DNA of 64,000 nt. Origin: Pontibacter akesuensis (GTDB lineage Bacteria > Bacteroidota > Bacteroidia > Cytophagales > Hymenobacteraceae). The position numbers were made by a program, and so were the translations under genes. Below, piece after piece: positions 7,004 to 14,091 of this stretch. Position 1 is the stretch's first letter. Every line of letters begins with the position of its first letter. The notes beneath the pieces were generated by a model. That model searched no databases. It was not told the origin of the DNA and worked only from the letters and a program-made list of their open reading frames with translations. The stretch is taken from assembly GCF_001611675.1 (NCBI RefSeq), contig NZ_CP014767.1:1-64000 (forward strand), written 5' to 3'.

Positions 7004-7249
7004 ATGGCAGATACAAGTCCCCGCAACAACGGGTGTTCAACAGAGTGCTACGCGGCCGTGCGCGAGGGCGGGCACGGGCTCATCAGCGGAAGGCTCCACC
7101 ACCGGGTACTCCACGACCTGCGGAACCCCTGGGTGCGGCGGACGCTGGAGCGGGGCTCCGACCAGGTAGTGGCCTCCTTCGGGACGCGCGAGGAGTTGGA
7201 GCGGTGGCTGGCCGCCGTGCCCGAGCAAAGGCGGAAGGTTGTGACTTAG
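7004..7249 (+). CDS. Small conserved hypothetical protein, family B copy 1
   Basis: 81 aa from the ATG at 7004 (MADTSPRNNGCSTECYAAV). Upstream in-frame codons exist but encode low-complexity sequence that the paralogue does not share. The paralogue at 19209 shares the core xSTxCYAAVxEGxHGxIxGR, then LHDLRNPWVRRTL, DQVVAxF and ELExWLA, which is strong evidence that both are real genes. The family has no recognisable catalytic motif; its WL ending recalls the STAS-like family. It is followed 19 nt later by a 53-aa membrane microprotein gene on the same strand, so they are probably co-expressed. Function unknown. Confidence 0.7.
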   Translation: MADTSPRNNGCSTECYAAVREGGHGLISGRLHHRVLHDLRNPWVRRTLERGSDQVVASFGTREELERWLAAVPEQRRKVVT

Positions 7250-7268
7250 GAGATCAAATGGAGCGAAG

Positions 7269-7430
7269 ATGGTAGTTAAAGCGCTTTTAGTGGCGGTGCT
7301 TGCCCTGGTGATCGGGTGCGCCGTTTACGCCGTTACCGCGGCATACAGGGAAAGGAGGAGGCTGATCGAGTCCCTGCGGCAGAACCGAAGGTCCAGGAAA
7401 GAGGACTACTACCCCGGCACGCCCGAGTGA
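7269..7430 (+). CDS. 53-aa single-TM microprotein, family C copy 1
   Basis: The product begins MVVKALLVAVLALVIGCAVY, one hydrophobic helix, followed by AYRERRRLIESLRQ and ending RKEDYYPGTPE. Copies at 11679-11876 and 16666-16830 share the AYREKKRL/AYRERRRL juxtamembrane segment, the SLxQNxRSRxED motif and the YPxxPE tail, so the reading frame is supported by comparison despite its size. The helix with a positively charged flank predicts an inner-membrane protein with a cytoplasmic tail (N-out/C-in). It lies 19 nt after the family B gene. Function unknown. Confidence 0.65.
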   Translation: MVVKALLVAVLALVIGCAVYAVTAAYRERRRLIESLRQNRRSRKEDYYPGTPE

Positions 7431-7677
7431 CCCGCAAACCCTGCCCGAGAGGGCCATGGCAGCGGGCAGTCGACGCTAGTTGTCACGACCTTTGGCGATA
7501 CACAGGCCCTTGCCCAGGTGTTGCCGCCTGTTGCCTCTAACCCGGGAAAATCAAGCCTTGTGCGGTTCTGCCCCTGTGCTGGCCAGGGGCCGTGCTCGGG
7601 GAAAAAATATTCGGAGTGAATGCGGAAAGGGGTTACCCCCCCTTGGGAGCTGCCTCCGGCCTGCCAGTATAAAGCGA

Positions 7678-7702
7678 AAGGCCCCTCGGGGAGAGGGGCC
7701 TT
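7678..7702 (+). terminator. Hairpin after the microprotein gene, possible terminator
   Basis: A perfect 10-bp GC-rich stem (7678-7687 with 7693-7702) and a 5-nt loop. No T-run follows, so termination is only suggested. It may end the 7004-7430 unit. Confidence 0.4.
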
Positions 7703-7815
7703 CCATCATGAAAAGCGTTCTTTTCATTTTCTTAGTCATGCCTTTTTACGCCATTCCCGGCAGCGGGGTTGTGGAATGCCCAAACAAAGCGACTTCCCAA
7801 TCCGCGTCTCGGAAA

Positions 7816-7854
7816 GACAGGGGCCGGGCCGCGAAACGCGGCCCGGCCCCTGTC
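7816..7854 (-). terminator. Strong terminator-like hairpin downstream of 7905-8228
   Basis: An 18-bp perfect stem, almost all G and C, with a 3-nt loop. On the minus strand it is followed by CTTTCC. It lies about 50 nt after the stop of the minus-strand family D gene. Confidence 0.6.
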
Positions 7855-7904
7855 ACACTTCTACATAAACTAAAACTTGGGAAAGCTATAGAGGGGTATA
7901 CGCG

Positions 7905-8228
7905 TTACTCCGGCACTTCGATATAGTTTTTGAGCTGGTTGAAGAAAGCGCTGTTGTTGCGGGCGGACTCCACGTCCGCGCACAGGTTGTAGTGCAGGTG
8001 GCGCGTAACGTAGCAGGTGGCGCCCAGCCTGGCCAGGTAGGCGCACAGGGCCTCCAGCTTTTGCAGGTGGCCTTCTTCCACATCAACCTCAGTTTGCGTC
8101 CTGTCCAGGTAAACGGAAACAAGGTTCAGCTGGGGGCAGGCTGCTTTGTTTTTGGCGATGGCATCGCGCAGCTTCGACACGATGATGCCGTACTTCATCT
8201 TCAGGTCTTCTTCTTCAAGGGCAGTCAT
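7905..8228 (-). CDS. Conserved hypothetical protein, family D copy 1
   Basis: 107 aa starting MTALEEEDLKMKYGIIVSKL. Its paralogue at 17580-17924 is alike over the full length, with shared blocks KYGIIxxKLRxAxAKNKA, PQLNLxSVYLDRT, LCAYLARLG and CYVTRHLHxNLCADVExAR. The mix of an N-terminal helix, a strand ending in YLDR and a His/Cys-containing segment (TRHLHYNLCAD) suggests a small alpha/beta protein. I do not recognise the family. Conservation of the TRHLHxN segment makes a metal or ligand site possible but unproven. It is a single-gene minus-strand unit ending in a strong hairpin. Confidence 0.72.
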   Translation of the reverse strand: MTALEEEDLKMKYGIIVSKLRDAIAKNKAACPQLNLVSVYLDRTQTEVDVEEGHLQKLEALCAYLARLGATCYVTRHLHYNLCADVESARNNSAFFNQLKNYIEVPE

Positions 8229-8838
8229 ATCTTTATGCGTAAGGGCTGTGCTATCCTAACGCCACACGGCAAGATGCCGAAACAAAGGGCATCACTCGCA
8301 CCCATGGAAAGCACATATACAGCAGGGTTGTGCAGGTTGTAGGGTATATACGGGCTGCTAAAGGCGATGTTTAATACACAAGGAAGATGGAATAGGAATT
8401 ACGGCAGACTCCTTTGGCAAAGCTGGCAATGCTGCGGATACGCAGCACGGGCTTTCTTCATTCCCGCGACTCTGGAAACTTCCGCTAACCCAGAGGCGCG
8501 CTGCGCTTCTACGATGCGCCAACCAATGTGACCAGCTTTTACCGGATTCACCAGAAAGCCGCTGTCCGCAAAGTCAGTGGCTTTTTTAATCTATGCCTCC
8601 TGTGCTGGTTGCAAAACTTGACTTAATCGCAAGGCCCGGTTGTGCTGGATCATTTAAATACTTATGTTTGACCCTGTTTACATATAAAATACGATATATA
8701 TAAACAAAAGTTGATTATGCTTCAACAGTGCAGTCAAACTGATAACCGAATTGCATTTTTGTGATAGTTTCACCTATGTGCCGGATCCAAGCAAGCATTA
8801 AGAAAGGGAAGTAACCCAATAATAACCAAATCGAATAG
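8229..8838. other. Intergenic region, nothing recognisable
   Basis: No credible gene on either strand. The right third (8640-8715) is AT-rich and may include promoters. The middle (8400-8600) is GC-richer and could be a decayed gene, but I could not identify one. Confidence 0.45.
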
Positions 8839-9186
8839 ATGAAAAGAATCTTGTTTTTAAGCACCCTGGTTGTGTTTGCTGCCACAATGAGCGGCTGCGA
8901 CAAGTGCAGCGGGGAGGACCCGCGCGCCAGGGTGATCAACAACGGCACCAAGGAGGCGAGCGTCCAGATAAAGACCACCGGGGGCAATACAGAGAACCTC
9001 AACAACGTGCCTGCAGGAACATCCTCGGAGCACAGGGGCTACGCCGCGGGCGCGGTAACCTACACCATCACACTGGACAAGGCCGTGTATGAGGAAAGCG
9101 TTGACATGAGGGAATGCTATGAGTACGACATCGTGATTGACGCCAACAACAACATCACCACGACTTCAAGGGACAGGAACGACTAA
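8839..9186 (+). CDS. Small putative lipoprotein
   Basis: 115 aa with a lipoprotein signal peptide: KR, a hydrophobic stretch ILFLSTLVVFAATM and the lipobox MSGC, predicting cleavage before Cys20. The mature part is hydrophilic with alternating Thr/Val/Ile strands (ASVQIKTTGGN, AVTYTITLD, YDIVIDANNNITT), suggesting a small beta-sandwich. A second Cys pair (CDKC near the N-terminus and REC near residue 92) could form disulfides. No known family was recognised. Bacteroidota lipoproteins of this kind sit in the periplasm or outer membrane. It stands alone on the plus strand. Confidence 0.7.
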   Translation: MKRILFLSTLVVFAATMSGCDKCSGEDPRARVINNGTKEASVQIKTTGGNTENLNNVPAGTSSEHRGYAAGAVTYTITLDKAVYEESVDMRECYEYDIVIDANNNITTTSRDRND

Positions 9187-9270
9187 AAAGCCTGTTTCTG
9201 GGGAATTGGTCTTGGTAACACTGCAGCGATTCAGACTCCGGCCGGACTTTCAAACATTATGAAAACACTG

Positions 9271-9519
9271 TCATATTAAAGTTTTTTCATATGTTGTTTG
9301 TTTCTGATAGTCGTAGGAGGGGAACGCGCGCCAGTCCTTGACAAAGGTCTCCTGCGTGATGTCCTGGGCGGACTGCTCGCAGCCGACGATGCGCAGGGCG
9401 ATGCCGTAGACGGCCGCCGAGTAGTTGTCGTACAGCAGGGAAAAGGCGGCTGGGTCCTCTGCCCGCAGACGGGCCACAAGTTCCTCCTCCGGGATGACTG
9501 CTTGTAAAGGTAAAGTCAA
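9271..9519 (-). pseudogene. Truncated ECF RNA polymerase sigma factor (region 2 only)
   Basis: The frame encodes EEELVARLRAEDPAAFSLLY, then IALRIVGCEQSAQDITQETF and VKDWRAFPSYD. This is sigma-70 region 2 of an ECF factor, including the DITQETFVKxWR segment that binds core polymerase and the -10 element. After SYD the sequence leaves the family (YQKQTTYEKTLI) and stops; region 4, needed for -35 recognition, is missing, and no remnant follows. There is no clear ATG (the frame opens at a TTG). It is therefore most likely a dead remnant, although a region-2-only product might still bind core polymerase. Confidence 0.65.
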
Positions 9520-9767
9520 AATAGAATCGTTAAAGCCTTGTAATACAGAGTAAAGGAGTGTTTACGGAACCTGCATCATTTCGCTTCGGAAATATGCCGT
9601 ACATGCACAGACGGGAGCTACGCGATATTGTAGGCGGGCGACAATGCTTATGCCTTAAGTGTCCTCTTTAATGCCAGTAAGCTGTATTCTAGGAGGACAT
9701 TCTAGTAGGTGCCTTCTACTTCGCCCAGCAAAACACCTGCTGAAACTGCCTGTACTGTGGAAAGGAA

Positions 9768-9799
9768 AAAGGGGCTGGCCCCGTCAGGCAGCCCCTTTA
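9768..9799 (+). terminator. Terminator-like hairpin
   Basis: AAAGGGGCTG pairs with CAGCCCCTTT around an 11-nt loop. No upstream plus-strand gene is apparent. Confidence 0.4.
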
Positions 9800-9995
9800 A
9801 ACAGCTCCTCCAGCGTTGCCTACTTCTACCAGAGGCCAAAGCTGGCGATCGGGCTTAGCCCTTAACTGCCGCTGGCTTAGTATTTTACGCCGTTCAGACC
9901 GTAGAGCCTGGGGTTCACGCGAACTGCGCCAACCCTGGCAGGTTATCAGGGTATACATAGCAGAGCTTTCATGATCAAAAACTTCGTAGATGCCC

Positions 9996-10028
9996 AAGGG
10001 GCACCGTCTTTATAAGACGGTGCCCCTT
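9996..10028 (-). terminator. Strong hairpin downstream of 10084-10302
   Basis: A perfect 15-bp stem (9996-10010 with 10014-10028) with loop TAT lies about 55 nt after the stop of the minus-strand gene. No T-tract, so a hairpin terminator is inferred. Confidence 0.5.
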
Positions 10029-10083
10029 GAGTTTAGGGCCTTTGGACTCAAAGGCTTCCTGTATTGTGTAGCAGTTGGCTAGC

Positions 10084-10302
10084 CTAAAGCTTTCCGTGGC
10101 TTGTGGCACTATCCAGAATACTATGGTATTCGCCTTCGCTAATTTGAATAAAAGACTCTATGCCGCCGCATACTTGAAAGGGCCTTTCCAAACAGCGGTT
10201 GTCCGCGATCACGATTGCCTCGCCTACGCTCTTGGCCCTGACGGCTATCCACAGTTCACGCTGGCTGCCTTTCAGCCTAAGCCTGATTTTGAAGTGCCTC
10301 AT
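10084..10302 (-). CDS. Small hypothetical protein
   Basis: 72 aa from the ATG at 10302, chosen over an upstream in-frame ATG because the product then begins with a clean strand MRHFKIRLRLKGSQRELWIA. The remainder has an amphipathic helix (VGEAIVIADNRCLE) and a C-terminal strand-rich part (ESFIQISEGEYHSIL). The pattern, two strands then a helix headed by SVGEAI, is that of a small single-domain protein, but I recognise no family. The opposite-strand frame over the same region reads as random sequence. A hairpin follows the stop. Confidence 0.5.
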   Translation of the reverse strand: MRHFKIRLRLKGSQRELWIAVRAKSVGEAIVIADNRCLERPFQVCGGIESFIQISEGEYHSILDSATSHGKL

Positions 10303-10734
10303 GGGGCTTTTGTGACGGTGGGGTAAACAAAAGGCCAAGGCGCGCACCCATACGCCTCGGCCCTTGTCGTTTTACCTTAATTGCACAAATTTCAATCAAC
10401 CGATTCCGGTGCAATGCGGTAATATACCTTTTGATTAAAAGTATAACTATTTTTGATATTATGCAAGCCCCTGTTCAGGTTAGTTTGCCCGTGCCGTGGC
10501 TGCGCGTGGGAGCGCTGGGCACCTGGAGATGGCCGCGCCGGGAGGGTTGCCCGATCACCAAGCCTTTGCTGCCTGCAGGAGGCCACCTGCGCTACTCACC
10601 CTGCCGTAGGTGCCGCTTACCCTGCCGTAGGTGCCGCTTACCGGCCTTAGGGGGAGGCCTCGAGACCGGCGCTTTTATTTGGGGGCACAAATCCGTAACT
10701 TAGAAAGCAGACAAGCTTTCAAGACCGAAGCACA
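10303..10734. other. Intergenic region
   Basis: No credible gene. It holds a 21-bp tandem duplication (10599-10640) and presumably the promoters of the divergent genes on either side. Confidence 0.5.
10599..10640. repeat. 21-bp direct tandem repeat, two copies
   Basis: The unit CCCTGCCGTAGGTGCCGCTT plus A occurs at 10599-10619 and again at 10620-10640, identical, about 95 nt upstream of the STAS gene. Confidence 0.85.
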
Positions 10735-11085
10735 ATGGGCGTAGCGGTGCAGCACATGGGGGATTACAGTCTGGTGGTGGCAGACGGGCACGTGGACGCG
10801 GCGGACTGCCAGGCGCTCGGGAAGGCCATAAACCAGGCCGGGCTGTCGCTGCACGGGAACGTGTGGGTGGACTGCGAACGGGTGGCCTCCATCTCAACGG
10901 AGGCCCTCCGCGCGGTGCTCTCCCTATCGAGCACGGCTGACAAGACGGGCGTGGCCCTGGTGTTCTACCAGTTGAGTCCTGCATTGAAAGAGGTCATGCG
11001 GGACTCCAGGCTGGATAGCGTGCTGCACATCGTGCCGAGCATCGCCGAGGCTGGCAAAATGTGCAGAAAGGGAAGGGGGCTGTGA
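10735..11085 (+). CDS. STAS-domain anti-sigma factor antagonist-like protein
   Basis: 116 aa, a single STAS domain. Residues 10-30 give the first strands (YSLVVADGHVDAADCQALGK), followed by a helix, the strand VWVDCERVASIS and STEALRAVL near residues 53-62, which aligns with the DxSxxxxIDSSGLRALL core of SpoIIAA-like antagonists. A Thr stands where the phosphorylated Ser normally is. The last third, LDSVLHIVPSIAEAG, is typical of Bacteroidota STAS proteins. Such proteins bind anti-sigma kinases or act in partner-switching modules in the cytoplasm. No HATPase anti-sigma factor is visible in the window. A small gene follows 31 nt downstream. Confidence 0.75.
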   Translation: MGVAVQHMGDYSLVVADGHVDAADCQALGKAINQAGLSLHGNVWVDCERVASISTEALRAVLSLSSTADKTGVALVFYQLSPALKEVMRDSRLDSVLHIVPSIAEAGKMCRKGRGL

Positions 11086-11116
11086 TTGCTTTCGGGGAAC
11101 GTATAAACAGGACACT

Positions 11117-11323
11117 ATGCCAAGAATGACGCTGGCGTACGCCAAGACGATACTAACTAAGGTGAGCTTTGACGCAAGGCTCTTTGAAAAGGAGCTGACA
11201 AAGGCACTGAGGGCGCTCCCGGGCCAGGAGCCCCTGCAGCTCAGGCAGTGGTGCTACGAGAGGTTCTCTCCCCTTTACCTGCCCGTGCTCAACAGGGTGT
11301 TTCAGGTGGGGCCGGGCTGCTAA
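11117..11323 (+). CDS. Small hypothetical protein downstream of the STAS gene
   Basis: 68 aa, mostly helical: MPRMTLAYAKTILTKVSFDA, then LFEKELTKALRALPGQE and LQLRQWCYERFSPLYLPVLN. The LRQWCYERF segment is unlike random sequence and the codon bias agrees with neighbouring genes. It starts 31 nt after the STAS stop on the same strand and is probably co-transcribed. I do not recognise a family, and nothing indicates membrane association. The opposite-strand frame across the same DNA is treated as a shadow here. Confidence 0.55.
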   Translation: MPRMTLAYAKTILTKVSFDARLFEKELTKALRALPGQEPLQLRQWCYERFSPLYLPVLNRVFQVGPGC

Positions 11324-11689
11324 CCGACACCGGGCCCGGAGCGGCAGAGGGAACGCGTGCTGAAAGAGGGCGTATGCAGGCACAACCCTGTGAAGGGCTC
11401 CTGTGCTGCCGCCAGTCACTAAGGTGCATGCCATTCGATATCGAAGATGCCGACAAGCATGCTTATCACTTAAGGTACTGATCAGCAGTATGATGACTAT
11501 CCAATAGGTCAGGAACATCTTGTAATTCCACCCTCGGAGCTTACTGTGCCCGTAGATGGTCGCCTTGAACCTTCTCCAGCTCCTGTACCAGCCAAAGAGC
11601 AGGGCAGCACTCAGTAGCAGGGCAGTTCCGAAGATCAATCCAGTGTAGTTGATTTGAGGTGACGTTCTATTTCCAAGGATGCCAAGCAC
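11153..11689 (-). CDS. Putative two-TM membrane protein with aberrant C-terminus
   Basis: The first 75 codons from the ATG at 11689 encode two convincing hydrophobic helices (TGLIFGTALLLSAALLFGWY and MFLTYWIVIILLISTL) separated by a basic loop (RSWRRFKATIYGHSKLRGW). From about position 11460 on, the frame runs antisense through the 11117-11323 gene and loses any protein-like character, so the real gene probably ended near 11460 and the present frame is a readthrough product. It overlaps the family C gene at its 5' end by 11 nt, head to head. Treat as a damaged or doubtful gene. Confidence 0.3.
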   Translation of the reverse strand: MLGILGNRTSPQINYTGLIFGTALLLSAALLFGWYRSWRRFKATIYGHSKLRGWNYKMFLTYWIVIILLISTLSDKHACRHLRYRMACTLVTGGSTGALHRVVPAYALFQHAFPLPLRARCRLAARPHLKHPVEHGQVKGREPLVAPLPELQGLLARERPQCLCQLLFKEPCVKAHLS

Positions 11690-11876
11690 GTTCTATCCTC
11701 CTGACCCCTGCCAGGATAAGTCCGAGATCAACAGACGAATCGGCATCGATGTGCTCGGGTATGTCCTATACTCTTATGTCATAGCCTACAGAGAAAAGAA
11801 AAGACTGAAGGCTCAGTCCCTTCGGCAGAATCAAAGGTCCAGGGAGGAAGACTACTACCCCAGCAGACCTGAGTAG
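11679..11876 (+). CDS. Membrane microprotein, family C copy 2
   Basis: 65 aa. The C-terminal part, AYREKKRLKAQSLRQNQRSR plus EEDYYPSRPE, matches copies 1 and 3. The N-terminal part differs: a hydrophilic extension (MPSTFYPPDPCQDKSEINRR) comes before a shorter, Tyr-rich hydrophobic stretch (IGIDVLGYVLYSYVIAY). The conserved tail argues that the C-terminal segment is the functional element and that the membrane part has diverged or been replaced. An internal start is not available near the helix. It overlaps the start of the doubtful minus-strand gene. Confidence 0.55.
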   Translation: MPSTFYPPDPCQDKSEINRRIGIDVLGYVLYSYVIAYREKKRLKAQSLRQNQRSREEDYYPSRPE

Positions 11877-13271
11877 CCTGCAAGCTATTCCGGGGGTAAA
11901 GCAGCAGGTACTCGCCGTTGAAGCGGCCCTTCCATCCGTGCGCAAGGATTAGTGCAAATAAAGTGTGCGTGCCACCCCACTACAAGGGGCACTGACGGAA
12001 GCCGGCTCTCGAAGCCGGTCTACCGCTTTTCACGGAGGGCACAGGCGGCAGCGTGTGATTTCTAGGGGGTTGCCAAAGCTGTTGCTACTTGTTTCCTGGC
12101 TTATTGAAAGGGGGGCATGTATCGGAAATAGGGTTTTTATGAGCCGAATATGGGAGTGACTCGTTCTGAAAGGTGTTGACCGATTTGTTGTTAATCCTTC
12201 TAAAGTTGACTACTACAGGTTTTGACGGTCAACCCAGGTACTGCTTCCGCTTGCCCATACTTGCTTTTGTCCCGGAAATATAGGGATTCTTGAGGCTTAG
12301 GTAGACCACACAACTACTTTAAATAAACTAAAATCGATTCCAAGTGAAAATAGAACTTAGGGAGTGCGTTTGGTGCTTCCGTCTTCATCATCAGGCAGAA
12401 AGACGCATACACTCATTGCGCAGACTCCTGCTTTGATTACCTTTGACGCATTAAGTTTGTTTTCATAACTTGGAAAGAGCAGGGGTTATACTTCTGCTTT
12501 TTTTATTGATATTGACTCCCGCTCCTATGCTGAATTAACCCCTTCCAAACGTATCGCGGCCCCAGTGCAAGTATCTAGCTTCAGGCTGTACATGAATCGT
12601 TCATCAGTGGGTGTGCTTGTTTTAGGCGCGTTGCTCTGCGTTGCTGGCCTATTCCAAACCCAAGACACCCGAAAAACAAACCACAACCAAACAGGGACCA
12701 AACCGCCACCGCCGCTTTTCGGCGTCCCAAGAAAGGGCGGTTAAATGAGCTTAGAATAGCCAAACCCGGAAGTAACTGCAATGCACAGTTGAGGGGCCAC
12801 GGATTCTCATTTTGCCGTCTCGCAATTCAAGTCCTGAATTTGTTTCTTGAGATGAGTTGGTGAGACAATAGAAAGATGATATTTAAAAGATATAAGATTA
12901 GCTACTTGTTTAAGTACTGTACTCAACTTAAGGATAAGCTATAAAAATTATTATATATTGATTGTCTTATAATTTACCTTATGTTAAGTAGTAGGGCGCT
13001 AAGCCACTTGCCCTCTAGACACTGCGTTATGAGGCAAAGTGTTTTATCCGCCATTTAACCGACATAAGAGGCTTTTATCCGACATGCCAAAACTAATGCC
13101 TTTTCCCTCTTTACTGTCAGGCTTGTAAAATTGGCAGCACTCTGTCAGTATAGCAGCTATTTGCTGCCTAAGAAGCACGGGGCTTAGTACCCTTTTACCT
13201 TTCCCAAAGCTTAATATAATAAAGACTAACTCATAGTTAATCACGACACTAAGCTTTACCAATTGCGAACG
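11877..13271. other. Long gene-poor interval
   Basis: About 1.4 kb without a credible gene. It contains a dispersed-repeat copy (12238-12292, minus), a short hairpin followed by seven T residues (AGCAG...CTGCTTTTTTT at about 12477-12507) and an AT-rich stretch (12860-13000). An open frame at 12581-12781 on the minus strand is low-complexity and rejected. Confidence 0.5.
12238..12292 (-). repeat. Dispersed intergenic repeat, second-module copy
   Basis: On the minus strand it reads TTTCCGGGACAAAAGCAAG, then TATGGGCAAGCGGAAGCAGT and a tail ACCTGGGTTGACCGTCAAAA that is also found at 44040-44070. The 10-bp spacing of the GCAAG units is kept. Confidence 0.6.
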
Positions 13272-13311
13272 CATTTTGTCAAGTTTTATAACATAAAAAC
13301 TTGACAAAATG
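13272..13311. promoter_or_regulatory. Palindromic operator upstream of the AbiE pair
   Basis: Two perfect 16-bp arms (13272-13287 and 13296-13311, CATTTTGTCAAGTTTT and its complement) with an 8-nt spacer. The right arm overlaps the -33 TTGAC of the promoter. AbiEi antitoxins are known to repress their own operon by binding inverted repeats, so this is the likely autoregulatory site. Confidence 0.75.
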
Positions 13312-13332
13312 AAGCAATGTTTCATATCTTTG
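13301..13332 (+). promoter_or_regulatory. Bacteroidota promoter of the AbiE operon
   Basis: A -33 element TTGAC at 13301-13305 and a -7 box TATCTTTG at 13325-13332, about 21 nt apart, fit the Bacteroidota consensus. Because it lies downstream of the ATG at 13309, that ATG cannot be the start; translation should begin at 13366. Confidence 0.65.
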
Positions 13333-13365
13333 GAGGATAGTCTAACGCTACAGAGGAAATGGAAC

Positions 13366-14091
13366 ATGAGCATTATGCAGCAAGTCCGGGAAAGAATTGA
13401 ACAGGCCCAACCCGGTCAGCTGCTGACTTACGCTGATTTTCAGGTAGCTGATAGCCAGCTGGAGGCCTTGGCAGCGGCGCTAAGCCGCCTTACCAAGCAA
13501 GGAGTAGTAAACCGGCTGGCAAAAGGCCGCTACTATAAGCCAAAGGAAACCGTGTTCGGCAGCGTAAAACCATCCGAAAGGGAAATCATTAAGAGCCTTA
13601 GCACCTCCAAAGGCAACATCAAAGGGTACGAGAGCGGCCTGGGGCTTTACAACCAGCTGGGCCTGACCACGCAGGTTCCCCAGGAGGTGACGCTGATGAC
13701 GCGCAAGCAACGCCGGGTGGCGAAGGTCGGGAAAACCAAAATCCGTTATGTGCAGAGCCCCACCCACTTCAAGTCGTCTGACGTTGACAAGCTGCAGGTC
13801 CTGGACGCACTGCGCGGTTACAAGAAGATCCCGGACCGCAACAGCGAAAAGACGATCCTCCTGCTGCTGGAGTATATCAGAAAATTAGCCGAGCGTGACA
13901 TGGAGCGGTTCCTGGCGCTGGCGCTGGACTACAACCCAGCCACCCGTGCCCTGCTGGGAGCCTTGCTGGAGCAGCTGGACTATGCCCAGGAGGCAGAGAA
14001 GCTGAAGCAGTCCCTGAACCCGTTGACTAAATACAAATTGGGCATTAGCGGGAGCATCCTGCCCAACAGAAAAGACTGGAATATCATATGA
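13366..14091 (+). CDS. AbiEi-like antitoxin (DUF6088 family) of a type IV toxin-antitoxin system
   Basis: 241 aa from the ATG at 13366 (MSIMQQVRERIEQAQPGQLL), chosen because the promoter lies between it and the upstream in-frame ATG and because GAGGAA precedes it. The N-terminal 70 residues form a winged helix (LTYADFQVADSQLEALAAAL, then LTKQGVVNRLAKGRYYKP), the usual DNA-binding part of AbiEi. The rest (GYESGLGLYNQLGLTTQVPQ) is the antitoxin domain. These antitoxins neutralise the nucleotidyltransferase toxin and repress the operon. The stop overlaps the toxin ATG by 4 nt, and a palindromic operator lies upstream. Family assignment is good. Confidence 0.85.
   Translation: MSIMQQVRERIEQAQPGQLLTYADFQVADSQLEALAAALSRLTKQGVVNRLAKGRYYKPKETVFGSVKPSEREIIKSLSTSKGNIKGYESGLGLYNQLGLTTQVPQEVTLMTRKQRRVAKVGKTKIRYVQSPTHFKSSDVDKLQVLDALRGYKKIPDRNSEKTILLLLEYIRKLAERDMERFLALALDYNPATRALLGALLEQLDYAQEAEKLKQSLNPLTKYKLGISGSILPNRKDWNII

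Larger units (their letters stand above)
7431..7904. other. Intergenic region with two strong hairpins
   Basis: No convincing gene. It carries the hairpins at 7678-7702 and 7816-7854. A possible frame from the ATG at 7708 (MKSVLFIFLVMPFYAIPGSG, signal-peptide-like) to 7926 would run through the second hairpin and overlap the convergent gene at 7905, so I do not call it. Confidence 0.5.
9520..10083. other. Intergenic region with two terminator-like hairpins
   Basis: No gene is convincing. Hairpins lie at 9768-9799 and 9996-10028 (listed separately). Weak open frames on both strands lack family similarity. Confidence 0.5.

Noticed and set aside
9797-9997. 66-aa minus-strand frame
   Set aside because: No protein-like pattern, runs into a terminator hairpin.
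12581-12781. 66-aa minus-strand frame
   Set aside because: Low-complexity hydrophobic sequence without paralogue or start signal.
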